Of a DNA stretch of 64,000 nucleotides, positions 38,002-46,648 are shown one piece after another. The notes under the pieces were generated by a model. That model worked only from the letters and a program-made list of their open reading frames with translations, was not told where the DNA came from and ran no database searches. Source of the stretch: an uncultured Helicobacter sp. (lineage in GTDB: Bacteria > Campylobacterota > Campylobacteria > Campylobacterales > Helicobacteraceae); NCBI GenBank assembly GCA_949298825.1, contig CASFYB010000004.1, forward strand, positions 57,505 through 121,504, given 5' to 3'. The position numbers were made by a program, and so were the translations under genes. Numbering within the stretch: position 1 is the stretch's first letter; each line of letters opens with the position of its first letter.

Positions 38002-39065
38002 AGCGTACTCATATCAATCACATAGCGAAATTTTGCCCTACCACTTGTAAGCTTGTCATAGGCTTCATTGATTTGATCTGCTCTGATAATCTCTGTTTCT
38101 GGATAAATCTCATGCTTGAGGGAAAAATCTAGCATTTCTTGTGTCTCTTTGATTCCACCGATTAATGAACCATATACCTTTTTACCAGCATTAAAGACCA
38201 AGGAAGTGATATTTACATCAGGGCTCACATCCCTAGGCGGCAATCCAACAATAGCAAGCTCTCCGCCATACTTTAAAAGCCCTATATAATCCATCGGATC
38301 ATAAGGAGTGGGGATTGTTGAGATAATTAAATCAAAACGCTCCTCTATGCCCTCTGTAGTGGTATAAAAGTTTGTTACACCCATGGCCTTGGCATCTGCT
38401 TTCTTATTCTCATTTCTAGCAAATACACTTACCTCAGCACCCATTTTTATAGCATATTTAACCGCCATCATCCCTAGCCCACCAAAGCCAGCCACCCCGA
38501 CCTTGCTCCCCTCTTTTACTTGAGAGAATTTCAAAGGAGAATAGGTAGTAATCCCTGCGCATAAAAGTGGAGCTACCTTATCTAATGGTGCACCATCAGG
38601 GACTTTAATGGCAAATTTTTCACTCACTACGATATTATTAGAATAGCCCCCATAAGTTGGCTCATCATCATGAAAGCAATCTTTGCAATCATAAGTAAAG
38701 ACTGTCTGACCTCTTTGGCAAAACTGTTCTTGAGATCTCTTGCAAGCCTCGCATTCACCACAGCTATTTACCATGCAGCCAACCCCTGCTAAATCCCCAA
38801 CCTTAAACTTGCTTACCTTTGAGCCTACAGCCACCACACGACCAGCGATCTCATGACCTGGCACCATTGGGTAGATCCCCTCATGCCACTCGCTTCTAGC
38901 ACTATGAATATCACTATGGCAGATTCCAGCATAAACAATCTCAATCAAAATATCATTTTCCCCCACAGGGTGACGAGTGAAAGAAAAAGGCTTAAAACTA
39001 TCATCCTTATGGGCCACTGCATATCCCTTAGCAGGGATTCTTTCATTTAAATTATAATCTTTCAT
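37998..39065 (-). CDS. Zinc-dependent NAD(P) alcohol dehydrogenase (cinnamyl-alcohol dehydrogenase/YahK type)
   Basis: A 355-residue medium-chain dehydrogenase. Catalytic zinc ligands are in GICHSDIH and GHEIAG, and four structural zinc cysteines in NSCGECEACKRSQEQFC (within the region given). The Rossmann motif VGVAGFGGLGMMAV is present. Relatives reduce a broad range of aldehydes with NADPH, and the H. pylori orthologue is annotated as a cinnamyl-alcohol dehydrogenase. Detoxification of aldehydes is a reasonable inference. It is 30 bp after pitA on the same strand. Confidence 0.9.
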   Translation of the reverse strand: MKDYNLNERIPAKGYAVAHKDDSFKPFSFTRHPVGENDILIEIVYAGICHSDIHSARSEWHEGIYPMVPGHEIAGRVVAVGSKVSKFKVGDLAGVGCMVNSCGECEACKRSQEQFCQRGQTVFTYDCKDCFHDDEPTYGGYSNNIVVSEKFAIKVPDGAPLDKVAPLLCAGITTYSPLKFSQVKEGSKVGVAGFGGLGMMAVKYAIKMGAEVSVFARNENKKADAKAMGVTNFYTTTEGIEERFDLIISTIPTPYDPMDYIGLLKYGGELAIVGLPPRDVSPDVNITSLVFNAGKKVYGSLIGGIKETQEMLDFSLKHEIYPETEIIRADQINEAYDKLTSGRAKFRYVIDMSTL

Positions 39066-39095
39066 CTTAGCTCCTTAAGTTTTTATTAATACCAT

Positions 39096-40649
39096 CTAAA
39101 GTCCAAGCGGGATTTTAGAAAGTATAAGATACACGATTGCTGAAAAAGCCATAGAAACAGGCACGGTAATTAGCCATGAAGCTACAATCTTGCGGATAGC
39201 AGATCGCTTGACAAGCTCTTTTTTATATACCTTTTTAAGGGCTTTTTTCTTTTTCTTAGCTAGCAATATATCAGATTTATTTTTCTTTAGCGATTCAAGC
39301 ATGATGGCCTTGCGTTTGATGCTAGCCTTATGGAAACGCTCCAAAAACTGTGCTAACTCAGGACTATTATCATAAGCCTCCTCAATGGTAGCTATCATCC
39401 TTCCATAGCGTCTTTTTAAAAACTCACGCAAGAATCCAACGCCAAAAATCGCACCAATAGCAATATGTGTAGAGCTCACTGGCAGGCCAAATGCAGAGGC
39501 TACAAGTACTGTAATAGCCGCACTCATTGCCACACAAAATGCCCTAATTTTATTAAGCTCAGTAATCTCACTACCCACAGCCTTAATCAAACGTGGGCCA
39601 TAAAGTGCCAATCCAACTGAAATGCCAAATCCACCAATTAGCATAATCCAAAGTGGCGTTGGCGCCTTAGTGCTATAGCTGCTTAAATCACCTAGCATCT
39701 GGTTAATAGCTGCTAGAGGGCCAATAGCATTAGCCACATCATTTGCACCATGAGCAAAGCTCAAAAATGCTGCTGCCACGACTAAAGGGATAGCAAAAAG
39801 TGCATTTACAGAATCTTTATCATTTGACATCTTTTGCGTCATAGAAGCAATCACTGGACGCATGACAAAATACACCACAACCGCGATTGCCAGGCTAATC
39901 ATATACCCCTGCGTACTAGATAGGGAGATCACATTTTTTAATCCCTTGCTAATTAAATAAAGACTAAAAGAAAAGCTCATAATAGCCACCAAAATAGGGA
40001 TCATCACCCTAGCAGCCCTGCGCTTATCGCTTTTATAAGTAATGCTTAGCTTAATAAACCATAAAAATGCACCTGCTATAACCCCCCCTAAAAGTGGAGA
40101 GATAACCCATGAAGCCATAATGGTAAAAAGCACATCCCACTTTGCTACACCAAGTCCACCAGCAGCAATGCCAGCACCCAAAATCCCCCCTACAATAGAA
40201 TGGGTTGTAGAGACAGGTGCGCGGATAAGAGTAGCTAGATGCAGCCAAAGCGCACCAGAAATAAGTGCAGCTAGCATCACTAAGACAAATACACTAGAGC
40301 TAGAAATTAATTTTGGATCAATGATTCCAGATTTGACCGTATCTACGACATCCCCTCCTGCTAAAATCGCTCCTGCTGCTTCACAAATCACAGCAATAAC
40401 AATAGCACCCATCAGGCCTATAGATTTGCTCCCCACAGCCGGACCCATATTATTAGCCACATCATTTGCACCAATATTCATCGCCATATAAGCACCCACC
40501 ACACAGGTAAAAATAATCAAAAATGGGTGATGCTCAACATTGCCAAACATAGCGCCAATTGCAGCCACTAAAGCGACAAAAAATAAGACAACAGATAGTT
40601 TTTGTATTTCCTTGCGAGCTTTTTTTGCTTTTTTAAGTTTTGATTTCAA
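39096..40649 (-). CDS. pitA: Inorganic phosphate permease (PiT family)
   Basis: A 517-residue inner-membrane transporter with about 10-12 helices. The duplicated PiT signature is seen as GANDVANNMGPAVGSKSIG near residue 60 and GANDVANAIGPLAAINQ near 300, separated by a charged cytoplasmic loop. It should import phosphate, probably as a metal-phosphate complex, with protons. The N-terminus is strongly basic (KSKLKKAKKARKEIQK). It follows the 469-residue periplasmic protein gene by 21 bp, so it may share its transcript. Confidence 0.92.
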   Translation of the reverse strand: MKSKLKKAKKARKEIQKLSVVLFFVALVAAIGAMFGNVEHHPFLIIFTCVVGAYMAMNIGANDVANNMGPAVGSKSIGLMGAIVIAVICEAAGAILAGGDVVDTVKSGIIDPKLISSSSVFVLVMLAALISGALWLHLATLIRAPVSTTHSIVGGILGAGIAAGGLGVAKWDVLFTIMASWVISPLLGGVIAGAFLWFIKLSITYKSDKRRAARVMIPILVAIMSFSFSLYLISKGLKNVISLSSTQGYMISLAIAVVVYFVMRPVIASMTQKMSNDKDSVNALFAIPLVVAAAFLSFAHGANDVANAIGPLAAINQMLGDLSSYSTKAPTPLWIMLIGGFGISVGLALYGPRLIKAVGSEITELNKIRAFCVAMSAAITVLVASAFGLPVSSTHIAIGAIFGVGFLREFLKRRYGRMIATIEEAYDNSPELAQFLERFHKASIKRKAIMLESLKKNKSDILLAKKKKKALKKVYKKELVKRSAIRKIVASWLITVPVSMAFSAIVYLILSKIPLGL

Positions 40650-40670
40650 AGGCTTCCTTTCTTAATAAAT

Positions 40671-42080
40671 TTAATGATCTTCTGGCCTATATGCCCCATC
40701 TTCATGCTCCTCTCCCTCATCATCCTCTTGATGCAAAATCTCTTTAGAATCTCCATCTTCGCCTTGCTCTTCTAGCATTTTTAGACGCTCAAGCCTTAGC
40801 TCTTTTTGTTTTTGAAGATTTTTCAAAAGTTCTTCTGGCTTAATCTCTTCAAAATTATTTTTCAATGTCTTATAGATTTTGCTATGGTATTTGACTTGTG
40901 AGTTTTCTAGCACTTCAGAGAAATATTTACTCACCTTATCTGCATATTTTAAAAACAGCATTTCAGTACCAATACCAATAGAATAACTCACCCAATCATA
41001 CTGCAAATCACTGCCCAAAAGCAGCCCATACTCTAAGAGATAGCTATTAGTTTTTCCAATAGAATTGATAATATAAAAATTCTCCCTATCCTTTGGTTTA
41101 AGCAACATTAAAAGCGAAGGGTTGTAGTTAATCTGTGTAGATAAAAACATTAGTGGTTTATCTTCTAAAAAACTAATTTGAGGCAAAATAAGCCCTGTTT
41201 TAATCACAGGGATATTTAAAAGCACGCTGCGACCAGCTAGCTTTTTTTCTTGATTCTTAATCTCTTGAGAGAAGCGAGCAGCCTTTTCATTTGTGATAGT
41301 TTCTTGTGAGATGATATGGAAGTTTTCGCGCTGTGCTAGGAGTGCTAGATTAGCGCCAATAGCACTAGCATCATCATATTCTACGATCTCCTCATCCTTG
41401 GCCAAAGAAGCAAGTATCCCTATCTGCTCTCTATAATCAATCCCACCAAAAAATAATTTATCAGGTATAGATGCAAGGCCAACCTGATTCCTATTTACTG
41501 TAGGGATATAAGTAGGGAGTGAGATAGAACTTTCTTTTAATAAATTCTCCACACCCTCGGTAGTTAGCATCGCTACAATACAATTAAACTTCTTTTGCTT
41601 AATCTCTTCATAAGTCTGACGAATATTTTGTGCTTCTTCATTTTTGCTATCAAAGACCTCAAAAGAAAAAGTAATATTTCTGCTAGTAAGATAGGCCAAA
41701 ATCGTATTAATACCAATGGCTGAATAACGTCCCACAATATCCTTTGGCACCATTAAAGCGATTCTGATCTTTTTGCTATCTTGGATTTTTTCAAAAAAAT
41801 TATCCCTCATAAAAAGACCCAATGTATTTAGCGTCTCTGCAAGCTTAGCACGCAGATCCTGATCCTTAATCCTAGAATCAAACTTAGCTACAAATGAAAA
41901 AAGCTTCCCGCTATAATACAAATCCCACAGGCAGTTCTCATTGCAAGGATCTGCATCAATATCAAGCATTTCTTGCCTAGGGGTAGGCAGAGGCGAGATG
42001 ATATAACTTTTTGCATTCAGACTTTGCATCATTAACACTAATATAAAAATACAAAATCTATAAGCAAAATCCTTTGTCAT
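40671..42080 (-). CDS. Secreted protein with periplasmic-binding-like fold and acidic tail, function unknown
   Basis: A 469-residue protein with a signal peptide (about 1-24, LVLMMQSLNA). After a helical segment (65-105) the central part (about 105-395) alternates strands and helices (KKIRIALMVPKDIVGRYSAIGINTILAYL; quoted core IRIALMVPKDIVGRYS) in a way that recalls type I periplasmic-binding proteins or LpoA-like activators. This is fold-level inference. The last 70 residues are a charged helix and a Glu/Asp-rich tail ending EEHEDGAYRPEDH. Its start overlaps the UDG-like gene by 4 bp, downstream of aspA and murA, so an envelope role is possible. Confidence 0.6.
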   Translation of the reverse strand: MTKDFAYRFCIFILVLMMQSLNAKSYIISPLPTPRQEMLDIDADPCNENCLWDLYYSGKLFSFVAKFDSRIKDQDLRAKLAETLNTLGLFMRDNFFEKIQDSKKIRIALMVPKDIVGRYSAIGINTILAYLTSRNITFSFEVFDSKNEEAQNIRQTYEEIKQKKFNCIVAMLTTEGVENLLKESSISLPTYIPTVNRNQVGLASIPDKLFFGGIDYREQIGILASLAKDEEIVEYDDASAIGANLALLAQRENFHIISQETITNEKAARFSQEIKNQEKKLAGRSVLLNIPVIKTGLILPQISFLEDKPLMFLSTQINYNPSLLMLLKPKDRENFYIINSIGKTNSYLLEYGLLLGSDLQYDWVSYSIGIGTEMLFLKYADKVSKYFSEVLENSQVKYHSKIYKTLKNNFEEIKPEELLKNLQKQKELRLERLKMLEEQGEDGDSKEILHQEDDEGEEHEDGAYRPEDH

Positions 42081-42697
42081 AAAACACCTTTTGCGATCAA
42101 TAAATGTCCGTATGTCTCGCGCTTAAGACTAGGATTTCTTACCAAATCTCTAAGTGTATGAGTAACAATCAATCGCTTGTTTTTATAATCTAAAATTTTA
42201 CCAAAAAGCATAGAATCTTTGAGGCCAAAATACATCAAAGCTTCAGTCCCGCCAAAGCATATCACCACATCAGCCACACTTTTTGAAAGCTCATTTTCTA
42301 AATGCACAAAACAGGTTTCAATCTCTTCTTTTTGAGGCGGCATCTGCCCACACTTTATAAAAGAGAAAAAATCAGTGCTAACTCCATCAAAAATACGATC
42401 CCTAATATCTATGAGCATTTGGGCTCTGCGATTTTGATCCATGATGCCATTATTCCATACTGGCATCTGCGTGATAAAAGCAAGCCTAGAATCTCCACTA
42501 ATACCAATAATTGGTGATGACTGCTTGATTCTAGGGCATAAATTGCACTCTTTAATACTAAAATCTGGCCTATATTCTGGCTTATGAACACTCTTTATAG
42601 TCTTGCTTTCTTGTTTTGTAACTCCATAAGCCTCTCCAAAACTCCTGCGCACATAAAGCATTCTTAAGTTTTTTAAACTTTCTAAGCGTGTATGCAT
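42077..42697 (-). CDS. Uracil-DNA glycosylase-superfamily-like protein (family 4-like, degenerate active site)
   Basis: A 206-residue protein. Four cysteines, C51-x2-C54 and C116-x12-C129, lie where family 4 uracil-DNA glycosylases bind a 4Fe-4S cluster, in matching contexts (CNLCPR; FIKCGQMPP; ETCFVHLENEL). A G-T-E-A helix (CFGGTEALMYF) and a late motif VTHTLRDLVRNPSLK resemble the family's HP-motif. However the catalytic GEAPGxxED loop reads TQMPVWNNGIMD, so classical uracil excision seems unlikely. It sits 8 bp after aspA and overlaps the next gene. An orthologue next to aspA is known in H. pylori as hypothetical. Confidence 0.6.
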   Translation of the reverse strand: MHTRLESLKNLRMLYVRRSFGEAYGVTKQESKTIKSVHKPEYRPDFSIKECNLCPRIKQSSPIIGISGDSRLAFITQMPVWNNGIMDQNRRAQMLIDIRDRIFDGVSTDFFSFIKCGQMPPQKEEIETCFVHLENELSKSVADVVICFGGTEALMYFGLKDSMLFGKILDYKNKRLIVTHTLRDLVRNPSLKRETYGHLLIAKGVL

Positions 42698-42705
42698 AAA
42701 CTATT

Positions 42706-44112
42706 TTATTTCTTTTTGGCTAAATGCGGGCTAATCATATTTTGTGGAGAGAGTATCTCATCTAAATCCTCTTTTTTCAATAAACCTCTACTAAGCACGA
42801 TATCATACACACTGCGTCCAGTTTGCAAAGATTCCTTAGCAATAGATGCAGAATTTTCATATCCAATCACAGGATTAAGTGCTGTAACAATACCAATACT
42901 TCCTAGTACAAAATCCTTGCATACCTGCTCATTGGCACTAATCCCATCGACACATTTCTTAGCCAAAGTCTCCATAGCGCGATTAAGCATGATAATAGAT
43001 TCAAAAAGTTTATAAGCTATCACTGGCTCAAATACATTAAGTTGGAGTTGTCCTCCCTCAGCTGCCATCGTGATAGTCATATCATTGCCAATCACAGCAA
43101 AACATACTTGATTGACAACTTCTGGTATCACAGGATTGACCTTACCAGGCATGATCGAGCTTCCTGGCTGCATCTTAGGCAGATTGATCTCATTAAGCCC
43201 AGCTCTAGGTCCTGAACTTAAAAGTCTTAAGTCATTACAAATCTTAGAAAGCTTTACTGCCACACGCTTTAATACACCACTTACCTGCACATAAGCCCCT
43301 GTGCTTTGAGTAGCTTCAATCAGATCGCTAGCAGTGACAAAAGGATTCCCCGTGACTTCTTGGAGCTTCTTCTCTACGATCTTGCGATAATCTGGATGAG
43401 AGTTAATCCCCGTACCAATAGCAGTCCCGCCAAGATTAATCATAGCAATCCAATTTCTAGATTCCATAACGCGTTCAATATCTTTTTCTACCATCAAAGC
43501 AAAAGTGCCAAACTCCTGACCCAAAGTCATAGGCACGGCATCTTGAAGCTGTGTGCGCCCCATTTTAAGCACATTTTTAAACTCATCTGCTTTTTTAGCA
43601 AAAGATTCTTGAAGGATTCTCATCGATCTAGTCATCCCCTCTAAGCGATCATACAGTGCTACACGAAGTGCTGTTGGGTAGGCATCATTGGTTGATTGGG
43701 ATAGATTGATGTGATCATTAGGATGACAGTATTGATATTCTCCTTTTTTATGCCCTAATTTTTCTAAAGCAATATTGGCAATCACCTCATTGGCATTCAT
43801 GTTTGTACTTGTACCAGCCCCACCTTGAATCATATCTACCACAAACTGGTCATAGTACTTCCCTGCAATGATTTCATCACAAGCTGCACAAATAGCATCT
43901 TTTAATTTATCATCCAAAAGCCCCAATTCATTATTGGCCAAAGCTGCTGCTTTTTTAACCTTAGCCAAAGAATCAACAAAAATCGTATATTCCCCCAATC
44001 TATGATTGGTGATATTAAAATTTTCTAGCGCTCTAAAAGTTTGAATACCATAATATACATCATCATTGATATCTAGCTCGCCGATAAAATCATGCTCTTT
44101 TCTCGTTGCCAT
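42706..44112 (-). CDS. aspA: Aspartate ammonia-lyase
   Basis: A 468-residue enzyme converting aspartate to fumarate and ammonia. The fumarase/aspartase signature GSSIMPGKVNPV is present, along with GGAGTSTNMNANEV and the STGAYVQVSG region. In this group it feeds fumarate respiration and amino-acid use. It lies 21 bp after murA and 8 bp before the UDG-like gene. Fumarase is a close relative, but length and neighbourhood favour aspartase. Confidence 0.93.
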   Translation of the reverse strand: MATRKEHDFIGELDINDDVYYGIQTFRALENFNITNHRLGEYTIFVDSLAKVKKAAALANNELGLLDDKLKDAICAACDEIIAGKYYDQFVVDMIQGGAGTSTNMNANEVIANIALEKLGHKKGEYQYCHPNDHINLSQSTNDAYPTALRVALYDRLEGMTRSMRILQESFAKKADEFKNVLKMGRTQLQDAVPMTLGQEFGTFALMVEKDIERVMESRNWIAMINLGGTAIGTGINSHPDYRKIVEKKLQEVTGNPFVTASDLIEATQSTGAYVQVSGVLKRVAVKLSKICNDLRLLSSGPRAGLNEINLPKMQPGSSIMPGKVNPVIPEVVNQVCFAVIGNDMTITMAAEGGQLQLNVFEPVIAYKLFESIIMLNRAMETLAKKCVDGISANEQVCKDFVLGSIGIVTALNPVIGYENSASIAKESLQTGRSVYDIVLSRGLLKKEDLDEILSPQNMISPHLAKKK

Positions 44113-44133
44113 TATTACCCCTTATTAAGTAAA

Positions 44134-45396
44134 TTATTCTTTTAATCTTTGGACTTCTACCCCGATAGATTTTAGTTTTTGTTCAATTTTTTCATAACCT
44201 CTATCAAGGTGATATATTCTATGGATTTGAGTAAAACCTTTGGCAACAAGCGCACTTAAAATTAATGCACTTGAAGCACGCAAATCAGTAGCCATTACAT
44301 CTGCCCCCCTTAAAATCTCTCCACCTCTAATCTGGGCTACCTTACCCTTAAGGCTAATATGAGCCCCTAATCTTTGCATCTCACTCACGTGCATAAAACG
44401 ATTTTCAAAAAGCCTCTCTTCAATCACACTCATCCCCTCACACTGCGTAGCCAAGGCCATAAATTGTGCTTGCATATCTGTGGGGAATCCAGGATATTCT
44501 GTCGTAATGAGCTCAAAAGCCTGAAGCTTTTTAGCAGGTAAAATACTTAAAGTATCTCCTGAAGCCTCAATCCCAAAACCAATCTCTTCAAGCTTATCTA
44601 ATACAGCCTGCAAGTGTGAAGGGTTGATGTTACTAAGCGTAACTTTTGCATTAGCAATCGCTCCAGCACAAAGATAAGTACCAGCCTCAATCCTATCTGG
44701 AATCACATTTATATGAGAAGGTTTTAAAACCTCTCCGCCATTACCCCTTACTCTTAAAGTATCACTGCCAATCCCATCAATCTCAATGCCTGCACTCACC
44801 AAAAGCTCGCATAGCTGGACTACCTCTGGCTCTTTGGCCGCATTATTAATAATAGTCTCCCCGCGAGCTAGCGCTGCTGCCATAAGCAGATTCTCCGTGC
44901 CTGTTACTGTGATTTTATCAAAGCTTATATGCGCTCCCTTTAGCCCCTTTGGTGCGCTAGCTACAATATAGCCATTCTCAATAATAATCTCAGCACCCAT
45001 TTTCTCCATTGCCTTAATATGCAAATCCACGGGCCTAGCCCCGATTGCACAGCCTCCTGGTAAACTCACTTCACATCTACCAAAACGAGCCAAAAGCGGC
45101 CCTAGCACGAGGATAGAAGCACGCATTTTGCGCACGATATCATAGGTTGCCTTAGTATGCACGATGCGCTCTGCCCTCACTTTTGCATTGCTTGGATTTT
45201 TTTGCTGAATATCACAGCCTAGATACTCAAGCAGTCTTAATAAAGTTTTTACATCAGCCACATCAGGAAGATTATCAATCTCTAGCTCTTCAAAAAGCAG
45301 ACTAGCTGCCAAAATAGGCAAGGCTGAATTTTTCGCACCACTAATTGCAATAGTTCCCCCGATTTTTTGCTCACCTAAGATTCTCAAATAGTCCAT
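44134..45396 (-). CDS. murA: UDP-N-acetylglucosamine 1-carboxyvinyltransferase
   Basis: A 420-residue cytoplasmic enzyme for the first committed step of peptidoglycan synthesis. The active-site loop [14 protein letters not shown] carries Cys116, the fosfomycin-reactive residue, so the enzyme would be of the fosfomycin-sensitive type at this position. N-terminal [19 protein letters not shown] is typical. It has AAGG-type Shine-Dalgarno sequence 22 bp after the preceding membrane-protein gene. Confidence 0.97.
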   Translation of the reverse strand: MDYLRILGEQKIGGTIAISGAKNSALPILAASLLFEELEIDNLPDVADVKTLLRLLEYLGCDIQQKNPSNAKVRAERIVHTKATYDIVRKMRASILVLGPLLARFGRCEVSLPGGCAIGARPVDLHIKAMEKMGAEIIIENGYIVASAPKGLKGAHISFDKITVTGTENLLMAAALARGETIINNAAKEPEVVQLCELLVSAGIEIDGIGSDTLRVRGNGGEVLKPSHINVIPDRIEAGTYLCAGAIANAKVTLSNINPSHLQAVLDKLEEIGFGIEASGDTLSILPAKKLQAFELITTEYPGFPTDMQAQFMALATQCEGMSVIEERLFENRFMHVSEMQRLGAHISLKGKVAQIRGGEILRGADVMATDLRASSALILSALVAKGFTQIHRIYHLDRGYEKIEQKLKSIGVEVQRLKE

Positions 45397-45417
45397 TTTT
45401 ATCCTTTCTTGTTTGAT

Positions 45418-45816
45418 TTATTCAGTAGGGCGATTTTTCATTGCAGTTGTCACAATGCTTTTGATCTCATCTTGATGCATAGGATTTGCCCTCTCTAACT
45501 TTTGGCGTAGCTCGATAATCGCCTCCAGTCTCAAAAAACTAGAAGTAGCCAATGATGAAATACAATCTAGCCAATCTTTAAAATGACCAAGATCACTTGG
45601 AGCGCTCAAAAAATGGCTGATAAAAAAGTTATAAATCTTTTGAGCAGAATCACTATCTTTTAAGGCTTTAATCTGGGAGTTGAAATCTAAAAGGGTGAGG
45701 GGCTTTACCTTTTTTGGCATAGTAGCAAGCATGATTAATACAATAAAAAGTGTCGCCAAAAGCCCTAAAACACCTACCATCACATAGGATAAAAGATAAA
45801 AATAAAAATTATACAC
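45418..45816 (-). CDS. Small membrane protein with cytoplasmic helical domain, function unknown
   Basis: About 132 residues from a GTG at 45816, which has AAGGA five bases upstream and begins one base after the galU stop. A longer frame to 45885 would overlap galU by 68 bp and is rejected. One membrane helix (about 8-32, VMVGVLGLLATLFIVLIM) is followed by a soluble helical domain with a conserved-looking FNSQIKALKDSDSAQKIYNF segment. An orthologue lies between galU and murA in H. pylori. No function is known to me. Confidence 0.7.
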   Translation of the reverse strand: MYNFYFYLLSYVMVGVLGLLATLFIVLIMLATMPKKVKPLTLLDFNSQIKALKDSDSAQKIYNFFISHFLSAPSDLGHFKDWLDCISSLATSSFLRLEAIIELRQKLERANPMHQDEIKSIVTTAMKNRPTE

Positions 45817-45817
45817 T

Positions 45818-46648
45818 TCAGTCCTTAAGCTTGTTATATAGAGCATTAGTAGCCTGTATGAAGCCATCAATGCTTCCACAATCATAGCGCTTGCCCTTGA
45901 ATTTATAAGCTAGCACTCCCCCATTTTCAGCCTGCTTTAAAAGTGCATCTGTGATCTGGATCTCGCCCTTCTTGCCAGGCTTAGTCTCGCGTAAAATATC
46001 AAAAATATCTGGCGTTAATATATAACGACCAATGACAGCTAGATTACTAGGAGCTTCACTCATACTTGGCTTTTCAACCATAAAATCTACTTCATAAATC
46101 CCCTCTTCTATCTCTCTGCCAGCAATCACTCCATATTTATCCACATCACTCATATCCACCTCTTGGATTGCCACGATGCTTTTTTGATATTTTTTATATA
46201 GCGCTACCATTTGAGCTAGCACACCCTCTTGCTCACTCACGCACAAATCATCTGCCAAAATCACTGCAAATGGCTCATTCCCAACCAAAGTCTCCCCGGT
46301 TAAAATCGCATGCCCAAGTCCTAACATCTCTTTTTGACGAGTATAAGAAAAAGTACAAGATTCCATGATATTTCTAACATCTTTAAGATAGGCCTCTTTA
46401 TCTGTACCTTGAATCTGATGCTCCAACTCATAGCTGATATCAAAATGATCTTCAATCGCCCTCTTGCCCCTACCTGTGACAATGGCCATGCAATGGCATC
46501 CCGCATCTAAGGCTTCTTCCACTCCATACTGTATCAAAGGCTTGTTTAATACAGGTAGCATTTCTTTTGGCATCGCCTTTGTTGCTGGCAAAAATCTCGT
46601 CCCATATCCAGCTGCTGGGAAAAGACATTTGGTGATTGTTTTTTTCAT
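45818..46648 (-). CDS. galU: UTP--glucose-1-phosphate uridylyltransferase
   Basis: A 276-residue nucleotidyltransferase making UDP-glucose for LPS and other glycans. The N-terminal nucleotide loop FPAAGYGTRFLPATKAMPKEML is truncated here to its core GYGTRFLPATKAMPKE; FAVILADDLCV and EKPSMSEAPSNLAV are also present. Start overlaps the slt stop as ATGA, with the Shine-Dalgarno sequence AAGGAG inside slt. Confidence 0.96.
   Translation of the reverse strand: MKKTITKCLFPAAGYGTRFLPATKAMPKEMLPVLNKPLIQYGVEEALDAGCHCMAIVTGRGKRAIEDHFDISYELEHQIQGTDKEAYLKDVRNIMESCTFSYTRQKEMLGLGHAILTGETLVGNEPFAVILADDLCVSEQEGVLAQMVALYKKYQKSIVAIQEVDMSDVDKYGVIAGREIEEGIYEVDFMVEKPSMSEAPSNLAVIGRYILTPDIFDILRETKPGKKGEIQITDALLKQAENGGVLAYKFKGKRYDCGSIDGFIQATNALYNKLKD

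Noticed and set aside
40042..40491. A 149-codon plus-strand frame antisense to pitA
   Set aside because: It mirrors the Gly/Ala-rich membrane helices of pitA and shows no independent start signal or domain.
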